The position numbers and the translations under genes are program-made. From DASWJQ01 sp036397095 (lineage in GTDB: Bacteria > Chloroflexota > Anaerolineae > Anaerolineales > E44-bin32), in NCBI GenBank assembly GCA_036397095.1, contig DASWJQ010000068.1, positions 1-5,473 on the forward strand: DNA of 5,473 bases. The letters are read 5' to 3'. Below the pieces are notes generated by a model. That model worked only from the letters and a program-made list of their open reading frames with translations. It did not search any database and had not been told where the DNA came from. This document shows, piece after piece, positions 1-5,473 of this stretch; within the stretch, counting starts at the first letter, position 1; each line of letters starts with the position of its first letter.

Positions 1-15
1 CGAGCGAACTAGATC

Positions 16-1290
16 ATGATCACACCTGGAGATGCCACCGTCCATCGAATTGCCAAACTAGCTCGATACGGATTGCTGGGCGAGCACCCAAGACCGCTGG
101 CGAAGGACGCGGTGTTCTTGATCGTATTCGCAACGCTGTACTTGCTCAGCGGGGCGCTTACCGTCGCGACGATGGACACCTACCGGATGGGCCTTGTCTC
201 GGCGCTCGTCATCCCCTTGGTTCTCCTGTATGGGGTTCGTTTTGATGCCGTTTCGTTGTCTTTCTTGGCTCTGGTGGCGGCCATTGTGCTCTCAGCAATC
301 TACAACGCAACAACGCTGAGAGATCTGGTCCTATTTCTTAGAGTGCCCGCGTTCTCCTTCCTCATGTATTACCTCAGCAAACTAGCCATGGTGCCAGCCA
401 AGAAGAAGGCAATTCTTCGCTGGCTGCTGATCATCGGAGTTGTCCAGTTACCTGTCGTCCTCGCTCAATACTTGATCGTACGCGGGATAGATGCAGGCTT
501 CGGCACTTTCAATTTTGAGACGGACTATGCTTTGGGGTTCTTCGAAATCATGGTTCTGATCGTCTTGCTCTTCTTTCCCAAAGAAGAAGTTCCGGCGGGA
601 TGGAAGATGCCCCTGGCCTGGTTGGTCACCCTCACAGTTTTCACGACAAACGCCCAGATGACGAAGTTAATCGCACTTGCCGTTTGGCTGGCGTATCTCA
701 TCCAAAGGCCTCGCCTCATCCGGTTCGCCAAGGTGCTTGCCATAGGGACGAGTGTGGCCTTAGCCGTCCAACTCTTCTGGAGCATTGGTGCCATGGTCGA
801 GCCACCAGCCGCCTTCCTCTGGAAGACCCCAATTGTCGGTGATGTCCTGCGGCCGAAGGCGGTTAAAGGTACTCAAGAGCCATTTGGTGACTATCTGGAG
901 GGAGGCTATGCCAGGGTGGGGGCAATTCGCTACTTCCTCAGCCAGCCCTTGAACGTATGGGGGGATGGGCCATCCAAGTACTACGACGCAATTTCGCGGC
1001 AGTATTCCAGGGGCAACATAGGACATATCTTCACGTATTATGCCGAAACCGGAGCGGTCGGCTTGTTAGCGAGCTTCGTCACGCTGGCCGCGATTGCCTG
1101 GATGGCTGGAACACGATTCAAGCCGAGTTATGTCTCGTCGTTGGCGTTTCTTTGCATCGGGTTGCTTGGTTTTACCAACCAAATCATGAATGACGTTGCG
1201 GTCATGCTCGTCTACTGTCTCGTATGCCGGGCACAGCTCATCCCCACAGATGGCGAGCCGGCGCCTGACTTGAAGGAGCCAACGGGATAA
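16..1290 (+). CDS. Wzy/WaaL-like O-antigen polymerase or ligase family membrane protein
   Basis: A 424-residue, very hydrophobic protein with about 11-12 predicted membrane segments by eye (roughly residues 31-52, 57-74, 78-97, 102-124, 132-155, 171-188, 198-213, 216-230, 238-261, 347-365, 372-391 and 393-408). A long polar loop (about 262-345) precedes the last segments and holds GGYARVGAIRYF (296-307), PLNVWGDGPSKYY (311-323) and GHIFTYYAETGAVGL (336-350). This matches the usual Wzy/WaaL pattern: an arginine early in the periplasmic loop, a P-x-x-x-x-G-x-G turn, then a histidine followed by an aETGxxGL helix. Members join or transfer undecaprenyl-linked glycan repeats at the periplasmic face of the inner membrane. 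Polymerase versus ligase cannot be decided here. The start at 16 is the first possible one, because TAG at 10-12 is in frame; no strong ribosome site is visible. It converges on the three - strand genes. The family call is firm in architecture, weak in specificity. Confidence 0.8.
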   Translation: MITPGDATVHRIAKLARYGLLGEHPRPLAKDAVFLIVFATLYLLSGALTVATMDTYRMGLVSALVIPLVLLYGVRFDAVSLSFLALVAAIVLSAIYNATTLRDLVLFLRVPAFSFLMYYLSKLAMVPAKKKAILRWLLIIGVVQLPVVLAQYLIVRGIDAGFGTFNFETDYALGFFEIMVLIVLLFFPKEEVPAGWKMPLAWLVTLTVFTTNAQMTKLIALAVWLAYLIQRPRLIRFAKVLAIGTSVALAVQLFWSIGAMVEPPAAFLWKTPIVGDVLRPKAVKGTQEPFGDYLEGGYARVGAIRYFLSQPLNVWGDGPSKYYDAISRQYSRGNIGHIFTYYAETGAVGLLASFVTLAAIAWMAGTRFKPSYVSSLAFLCIGLLGFTNQIMNDVAVMLVYCLVCRAQLIPTDGEPAPDLKEPTG

Positions 1291-1314
1291 CGGGGTGCAG
1301 TTGCTGCACGCCCC
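1291..1314 (+). terminator. GC-rich hairpin directly after the Wzy-like gene (possible terminator)
   Basis: The stop codon at 1288-1290 is followed at once by an imperfect hairpin. GGGGTGCAG (1292-1300) pairs with CTGCAC (1304-1309) and CCC (1311-1313), with loop TTG and one bulged G at 1310. Position just after a stop and between convergent genes suggests a transcription end. No T-run follows on either strand, so it is not a canonical intrinsic terminator. Confidence 0.3.
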
Positions 1315-1330
1315 AGGGCCACTGCCTCAC

Positions 1331-1379
1331 CGACTGCCTCCATGCTCCCAAGCTGCTCCAGGCAGCGCGTAGGCAGTTC
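1331..1379. repeat. Nested inverted repeat in the convergent intergenic gap
   Basis: ACTGCCT occurs at 1321-1327 and again at 1333-1339, and its exact complement AGGCAGT lies at 1371-1377. With flanking bases the outer arm is CGACTGCCT (1331-1339) against AGGCAGTtCG with one extra T. Inside it is a second small hairpin, GCTGC (1352-1356) with GCAGC (1362-1366). The gap 1291-1515 holds no gene I can support, so this structure may help end transcription from either side or be a small remnant repeat. Function is not shown by the sequence. Confidence 0.35.
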
Positions 1380-1515
1380 GTCCAACGGCAGTTTTCGCCC
1401 TGTTTTGTTGGCGCCGAGCCTGGTGTGGCCGATGCGCTGGCGAACCGCCTTCAACAAATTGCGACCGCGGGTCTCCGGGTGGACCCCGTTTGGTGAGAGG
1501 GTCGGAAATCGCGCC

Positions 1516-2763
1516 TCACCTCACGATCCGGTCCAAGCGCATGCCGAGAGCGTAAAGCCAGCGGCGGGCCGTCCGGCTCACGAGCCGCAGATTGGCGTGA
1601 TGGCGGTAGCGTCTACGCAGCCGGCTGAGCCAGCCGATGACGGGACCGCGGTTCAGCCGCTCGGTTCGCTGGAAGGCAGCTTCGATCGCCTCGGCGACAT
1701 CCTCCCGCCCATTTTGCGCCGCATACGCTTGAATGAGGCGGAAGATGGTGTGGGCCCGAACCAGGTAGATGTGGCTTAGATGGTCGAGATCGAGTCGATC
1801 GTTCGGGAAGGATTGGCACTCGGCCAGTTTGCCCATGACTTCAAGGATCGAAGTGGCGATCAGGCACTTGAGGCAGCGGCCGCAATTCGCGCCGGTCTCA
1901 GCGTGGTAGCACAGCCGCAGATTGTGAAAGGCGGCCGGGTGTTCCGAGAGGAAGGCAAGCTTGTCCATGCGGCTGGTGCCGGCGCCAAAATGAACGATGG
2001 TTGTTCGGCTGGTCGAGAAAAGCGGATCGGTGTCCGGGTGTGTACCGGCCGGGACAAAATGGCCAGGATGGCTGCCGGAAGAAATGACCACCCGCTGAAG
2101 GCGTCGCGAGAGCAACAATCCGGCGGCCGCCAGGAACGCCCCATGGGCCAGGTCAGTCCAATTCACATCTTGAAAGCGCGTCTGGCGCAGGTTGCTGGCA
2201 ATGGCGATCAGCGGTTTGCCCAGGGGCTCAATGGTCTTGGAGAGTCTCTGGCAGACGGCGTCAAAGGCGTCCTGGCGGTCGATCGAGATGTCGAAGCCGT
2301 GAATGAGCAGGAGCTCATCGACGACCAGGCCAGCCTTGTTCTCGGAACTGAGGAGCGTGTAAGAGGAGTCGACGCCCCCGGAAAACAACAGGGCGGTCAG
2401 CCCTTCCGCTGAAGGGTCGCCAGCCGGCTCGGTGAGGTCCGTTTCAATGGCCACCGGCCGGAGCTCCGGATACCACTGGGTCCATAAAGCCATGAGTCGG
2501 TGGGCGCCTTCAAATAGGACACGGTCGACCGGAAGCTTGACAATCAGCGGCCGACCGAGCGTGACGGCCAGGGGCAGCATTGCCGCCAACCATGGATCGC
2601 CAGATGTTGGCAGGTCCGTCGCCAGGTTGTCCGGAACCTCGAACCAGACTTGCTCGGCTGGATACAGACTGCCGGCGTAGGTCACCGTCACGGCATGCCT
2701 GGTGAAGCCTTCACGCCGAGGCGAGGGCCCGCTGGTCGCACCGTCGATCTCAATCGTTTTCAT
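1516..2763 (-). CDS. QueC-like PP-loop ATP-pyrophosphatase paralogue A
   Basis: A 415-residue protein. Residues about 20-115 form an N-terminal domain shared with the two neighbours (VWFEVP at 39-44, GDPWLAAMLPLA at 55-66, WTQWYPELRP at 94-103) that I cannot name. The PP-loop SGGVDS is at 128-133, LLIHGFDI at 152-159, NLRQTRF at 191-197 and HPDTDPLFSTS at 242-252. Cysteines at 285, 294, 297 and 300 have the C-x8-C-x2-C-x2-C spacing of the QueC zinc site. A basic tail follows (about 370-415). The PP-loop implies ATP cleavage to AMP and pyrophosphate, probably to activate a carboxylate in the cytoplasm. The PGRN and YPDCR substrate motifs of QueC are absent, so queuosine synthesis is unlikely. 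I chose ATG 2761-2763 over the in-frame ATG at 2841: it has AGGGG five bases upstream, gives 415 residues against 416 in paralogue B, and the extra 26 residues have no counterpart in B. The superfamily call is strong, the substrate unknown. Confidence 0.85.
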   Translation of the reverse strand: MKTIEIDGATSGPSPRREGFTRHAVTVTYAGSLYPAEQVWFEVPDNLATDLPTSGDPWLAAMLPLAVTLGRPLIVKLPVDRVLFEGAHRLMALWTQWYPELRPVAIETDLTEPAGDPSAEGLTALLFSGGVDSSYTLLSSENKAGLVVDELLLIHGFDISIDRQDAFDAVCQRLSKTIEPLGKPLIAIASNLRQTRFQDVNWTDLAHGAFLAAAGLLLSRRLQRVVISSGSHPGHFVPAGTHPDTDPLFSTSRTTIVHFGAGTSRMDKLAFLSEHPAAFHNLRLCYHAETGANCGRCLKCLIATSILEVMGKLAECQSFPNDRLDLDHLSHIYLVRAHTIFRLIQAYAAQNGREDVAEAIEAAFQRTERLNRGPVIGWLSRLRRRYRHHANLRLVSRTARRWLYALGMRLDRIVR

Positions 2764-2768
2764 TGCCG

Positions 2769-2773
2769 CCCCT
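2769..2773 (-). promoter_or_regulatory. Ribosome binding site that supports the 2763 start of paralogue A
   Basis: On the - strand AGGGG lies five bases before the ATG at 2763. This is a normal Shine-Dalgarno spacing and favours this start over the in-frame ATG at 2841. Confidence 0.5.
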
Positions 2774-2936
2774 GAGGCCCGCGCGAGCCCTGGGATAGAT
2801 ATCCATGGGGGGTGAAACGATTCTGCCTGCGGTCGACCCAATGGGACTCATGGCCAGCCCTGTCCAGAGAGAAGCCGTATGCGGTGCGAGCTGAGCAATC
2901 GACGCACTGATTGGCAGCATGGTTCCTGCCCCGGAC

Positions 2937-4187
2937 CTAACGCCCACACAAGCTTCCGAGTACCCGGGCCAGCCGACGCAGGCTGTGCCAGACGATCGGT
3001 CGAAGTGGCCCGGTCAAGCGCCGGAGGGCTGGATTGAAGCGCAGCCGCTCGAAGAGCGGCGTGACAAGGTCCAGGAGCAGCCAGCGTCTTAGACGGTTGC
3101 TCATAGCAATGGCAGCCTCGAGACTGTCGGCGACATCCGTGCGGCCGAGCCCGCGGGCCGCATCGCGTACATCTTCAAAGTAGTAATCCTTGCGCCCGTT
3201 GAATGTCGAGCGCAGCCGGCCATGATCCAGCTGCGTATCAGGAAATGCGCCGGAGTTGGCCAGGGCGCCGTGGATTTCGAGCGTGGCCATCGTGTACAGG
3301 CACTTGGCGCAGCGGCCGCAGTTGTCGCCCGCTTCGGCTTCCCAGCAGACGCGCAAGTCGTCGAGCAAGTCAGGCCGCTTGCACAAAGCCGCGATCTTGG
3401 TTGAGCGCGTCGTATCGGCTGCGTCCAGGGCAATCTCCGTTGACCGCGTTGACAGGTTTGGATAGACGGCCGGGTGCGACCCAAGGGGACGCTTCATGTC
3501 GGCCGGAACGGCGGATCCAATCAGCACCTGGCGATAGCGCCGACTCAGCATGAGCCCCAGCGCGGCCAGGACGGTGGCATGCGCCATCTTTTCCCAGTTT
3601 GCCTCGCGCAATCGGGTGTCCCGGAGATTGGTGGCAATCGTGATCAGGGGCTTCCCCAGCTTGGCTGCCATCCTGCGAACGCGGTCTTCGGCTGCGGCCA
3701 AAGCGGCATCTTTGGACAAATGGATGTCGAACCCACGGACAAAGATGAGCTCTTCCACCCGAGATGTGGACTGCTGATCGTGATGGATGACTGAATAGGT
3801 CGAGTCGACACCGCCTGAGAAGAAGGCCCCAACCAGCCGGCCTGGTTTGGCCCGCTCCTCCGCCGCAGTTGGCGCCGCCAACACGATTGGACGGAACTGT
3901 GGATACCAACTCGACCAGACAGCCATGACCCGCTGCAGGCTATTGAGGAACTTGCTTTCCACTGGCAACGCAAGATCGATGGGCTCACCCAGGCTAAAGG
4001 CGAGCGGCAGGAGCATCACCATCCACGGTTCGCCAGTCAGGCAGACTTGGTCTCGGTGCGCCCGGGGCACCTCCATCCACCAGGTCTCCGCAGGCCAGCG
4101 AGGATTCTCGAAGTGGACGCTGGCGCTGGCGCGCACCGCCGTCGGGTTCGACGGAGATAGCGCTAGCCTGAAGTCACTCGCCCGCAT
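2937..4187 (-). CDS. QueC-like PP-loop ATP-pyrophosphatase paralogue B
   Basis: A 416-residue homologue of its neighbours with the same order of parts. The N-terminal domain includes WWMEVP (36-41), TGEPWMVMLLPLAF (51-64) and VWSSWYPQFRP (90-100). The PP-loop SGGVDS is at 124-129, FVRGFDI at 149-155 and NLRDTRL at 187-193. The cysteine cluster is C281, C290, C293 and C296, again C-x8-C-x2-C-x2-C as in QueC. The tail (about 361-416) is rich in arginine and leucine and could be an amphipathic helix. It is the most divergent member in the substrate-side region: where A and C read HPxTDPLFST then VHxGA, B reads GSHPAVYPNLST (236-247) and IALDAA. This suggests a different substrate or partner. The start at 4187 is fixed from above by an in-frame TAG three codons upstream; AGAGG lies only three bases before it, a tight spacing. 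It sits 92 bases after C and 173 before A. The natural substrate cannot be named. Confidence 0.85.
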   Translation of the reverse strand: MRASDFRLALSPSNPTAVRASASVHFENPRWPAETWWMEVPRAHRDQVCLTGEPWMVMLLPLAFSLGEPIDLALPVESKFLNSLQRVMAVWSSWYPQFRPIVLAAPTAAEERAKPGRLVGAFFSGGVDSTYSVIHHDQQSTSRVEELIFVRGFDIHLSKDAALAAAEDRVRRMAAKLGKPLITIATNLRDTRLREANWEKMAHATVLAALGLMLSRRYRQVLIGSAVPADMKRPLGSHPAVYPNLSTRSTEIALDAADTTRSTKIAALCKRPDLLDDLRVCWEAEAGDNCGRCAKCLYTMATLEIHGALANSGAFPDTQLDHGRLRSTFNGRKDYYFEDVRDAARGLGRTDVADSLEAAIAMSNRLRRWLLLDLVTPLFERLRFNPALRRLTGPLRPIVWHSLRRLARVLGSLCGR

Positions 4188-4224
4188 AGACCTCTAGGAG
4201 TCCCTGGGCAGGTTGTTCGGGCAC
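4174..4224 (-). promoter_or_regulatory. Possible 16-codon leader ORF overlapping the start of paralogue B
   Basis: On the - strand a very good Shine-Dalgarno, AAAGGAG (4234-4240), stands nine bases before a GTG at 4222-4224. That frame runs 16 codons and stops at TGA 4174-4176, just inside gene B in another frame. B's own site, AGAGG at 4191-4195, is tight against its ATG. The arrangement would allow translational coupling. It could equally be chance, since the peptide itself has no recognisable features. Confidence 0.2.
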
Positions 4225-4239
4225 AGTGCGAGTCTCCTT

Positions 4240-4254
4240 TGAACTTCGGGTTCA
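4240..4254 (-). repeat. Small hairpin abutting a strong Shine-Dalgarno between C and B
   Basis: TGAAC (4240-4244) and GTTCA (4250-4254) form a five-base-pair perfect stem with a five-base loop. Read on the - strand, the hairpin ends at position 4240, which is also the first base of the AAAGGAG site at 4234-4240. It could influence access to that site, but a stem this short may be chance. Confidence 0.25.
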
Positions 4255-4279
4255 CGGCCAGGGTCTCGCCTGGGCGGGC

Positions 4280-5473
4280 CTATGGCGCCAGCCATCTCCC
4301 CATCCGGAAGATACGCTGACGGATCGGAAGGAGCAGTCGTCGGGCCCACGGCCTCATCCGCAATCCGGCATGCATTTGCCTGCCCAGCCCTAAGAGCAGC
4401 AGCCGGTCGAGGCGTTTGGTCCTGGCGAAAGCGGCAGTGATCGCCTCGGCAATATCGGTCCGGCCGGCGCGTTCGGCTGCGCCGAGCAGGTCCTCATAGT
4501 ATGGTCCGTCACGGAATAAGAAGTGATTCGACCTCAGGCGGGCCAGATCTACTCCGCCTGCAGGGAACGTCTCAATTTGGGGAAGCGTTCCGTCGAGCTC
4601 TAGTGCCACCATCGTCCGCAGGCATTTGAGGCATCGGCCGCAGTTGTCGCCGGACGGAGACTCCCAACAAACGCGCAGATGCCGGCGGGCGACCAGATCG
4701 CTGGCAACAACCCGGGTCTTTTCGAGGCGCGAGGCCCAAGCCCCATGGTGAACGAATTCTGTGCAACTCGTACTGAAAAGCGGATCGGTGACCGGATGTG
4801 ATCCGTTTGGGTGAAGCCTGGGTGTATCCCAGGTGGACGAGATGAGCAGCTTCCGATAACGCCGGCCAAGCGTTAGAGCGCAAGCTGCCAGCAGGGCGGC
4901 AACCGAGTGCAGCTCGTAGTTCGTCATGCGGAAGCGGGTCGCCCGCAAGTTGGTGGCGACCTCGACCACCTGCTTATCTAGCGCAAGGGCGATCTTCTGC
5001 ACATCCAGAGAGAAACGCCGGTAGCCACTCCAATTGTCAATGGCAATGTCGGCCCCATGAATGATGAGAAAATCTTCGATCGATCCTGAGCCGGTGGCCC
5101 GATCGTGAATTACGGAATAAAACGAATCAACACCGGCCGAGAAAAAGCAGCCTGTGCGGCCGGACCGCAGGGGGCTAGCCGGCCCGACCGCTTCGCCGTT
5201 GATTTGCAGCGGTTTCATCGCCGGATACCAGCTGGACCATACATGCGACAGCCTGATAAGGTTCTCGGCAAGAACCGTATCGAAGGGCTGATCCAGATGG
5301 ATGGGGCGCCCGCTCGCGGCAGCCAACGGCGCCATTGCCGCCAGCCATGGATCTGCCAGGCTGGTCAGCTCGGATGCATGCTCCTGCCTGGTCTCAAACC
5401 AAACTTCTTCGTCGCCGGAGACAAAGCCATCGTAGGCAATCCGTGCCGATATGCGAACCCAGCCGGGTCGGTC
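4280..5473 (-). CDS. QueC-like PP-loop ATP-pyrophosphatase paralogue C (5' end outside window)
   Basis: The frame is open to the right edge, giving 397 visible residues; by comparison with A and B only about 10-20 are missing. The first internal ATG (5333-5335) is not the start: the 46 codons beyond it encode clear homology to the N-terminal domain of the paralogues, including EVWFET and LADPWLAA directly before that methionine. Visible-residue positions: HVWSSWYP 77-84, PP-loop SAGVDS 112-117, LIIHGADI 136-143, NLRATRF 175-181, GSHPVTDPLFSTS 224-236, and cysteines 269, 278, 281 and 284 in the QueC-type C-x8-C-x2-C-x2-C spacing. A basic tail ends in RMGRWLAP. The PP-loop carries alanine in place of the usual second residue (SGG to SAG), a mild change that may keep or alter ATP turnover. 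C is probably the upstream gene of the A-B-C set. The likely role is adenylation of an unknown acid; paralogue A resembles it more than B does in the HPxTDPLFST region. Confidence 0.85.
   Translation of the reverse strand, partial: DRPGWVRISARIAYDGFVSGDEEVWFETRQEHASELTSLADPWLAAMAPLAAASGRPIHLDQPFDTVLAENLIRLSHVWSSWYPAMKPLQINGEAVGPASPLRSGRTGCFFSAGVDSFYSVIHDRATGSGSIEDFLIIHGADIAIDNWSGYRRFSLDVQKIALALDKQVVEVATNLRATRFRMTNYELHSVAALLAACALTLGRRYRKLLISSTWDTPRLHPNGSHPVTDPLFSTSCTEFVHHGAWASRLEKTRVVASDLVARRHLRVCWESPSGDNCGRCLKCLRTMVALELDGTLPQIETFPAGGVDLARLRSNHFLFRDGPYYEDLLGAAERAGRTDIAEAITAAFARTKRLDRLLLLGLGRQMHAGLRMRPWARRLLLPIRQRIFRMGRWLAP

Noticed and set aside
1212..1457. An 81-codon - strand frame across the end of the Wzy-like gene and the gap, possibly a transposase remnant
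   Set aside because: I could not match it to any transposase or other family. It has no ribosome site I trust and overlaps a real gene.
1469..1486. Hairpin GGGTC/GACCC downstream of the stop of A as a terminator
   Set aside because: Only five base pairs with an eight-base loop and no T-run on the - strand.
1342..1779. A 145-codon + strand frame running from the gap into the antisense of A
   Set aside because: More than half is antisense to A, and the protein is low-complexity in style with no motif.
1780..2412. A 210-codon + strand frame antisense to paralogue A
   Set aside because: It lies wholly opposite a well-supported gene with PP-loop and cysteine motifs. Long antisense frames are expected at high GC, and the predicted protein shows no family features.
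2764..2936. A promoter in the gap between B and A
   Set aside because: Looking for -35/-10 pairs on the - strand I found no pair with acceptable sequence and 16-18 base spacing.
2750..2947. A 65-codon - strand frame that fills the gap between B and A almost exactly
   Set aside because: It could start at GTG 2947 or ATG 2920 and end inside A. The peptide is Ala/Ser/Pro/Gly-rich with no motif, and such frames are common in GC-rich DNA. Worth a conservation check only.
1516..5473. N-acetyl sugar amidotransferase of the WbpG/PseA type, a PP-loop family common in O-antigen loci
   Set aside because: As I recall that family, its cysteine motifs lie at the N-terminus before the PP-loop. Here the cluster follows the PP-loop with QueC spacing.
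1516..5473. Genuine queuosine QueC
   Set aside because: The proteins are nearly twice the usual length, PGRN and YPDCR are absent, there are three copies, and no queD/queE/queF is visible.

Overview
This window is from a bacterium, most likely a GC-rich proteobacterium. That guess rests on composition and gene style only; no taxonomic marker is present. The genes are consistent with the edge of a surface-polysaccharide (exopolysaccharide or O-antigen) locus. The evidence for that is one polytopic membrane protein that looks like an O-antigen polymerase/ligase (Wzy/WaaL superfamily).

Layout: positions 16-1290 on the + strand encode the Wzy-like membrane protein, whose start may overlap the end of an upstream gene outside the window. 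Positions 1291-1515 are a 225-base gap between convergent genes, holding inverted repeats but no gene I can support. From 1516 to the right edge the - strand carries three homologous genes in a row: A (1516-2763), B (2937-4187) and C (4280 to beyond 5473, 5' end missing). Gaps between them are 173 and 92 bases. All point the same way and could be one transcription unit, read C then B then A.

The three paralogues are the notable content. Each has an N-terminal domain of about 115 residues that I cannot name, then an ATP-pyrophosphatase PP-loop (SGGVDS in A and B, SAGVDS in C). Next comes a C-x8-C-x2-C-x2-C cluster with the spacing of the zinc site of QueC (7-cyano-7-deazaguanine synthase), and last a basic, arginine-rich tail. 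They are about 415 residues long, while QueC is about 230. They lack the QueC PGRN and YPDCR substrate-loop motifs and instead share NLRxTR and (in A and C) HPxTDPLFST. They are therefore unlikely to be queuosine enzymes. QueC chemistry is ATP-dependent adenylation of a carboxylate followed by ammonia attack, giving amide then nitrile. An ATP-dependent amidation or ligation on a polysaccharide precursor or other acid is a reasonable but unproven guess.

Two gene starts need care. Gene A most likely starts at 2763, not at the upstream in-frame ATG at 2841. Gene C continues past the right edge and does not start at the internal ATG at 5335.
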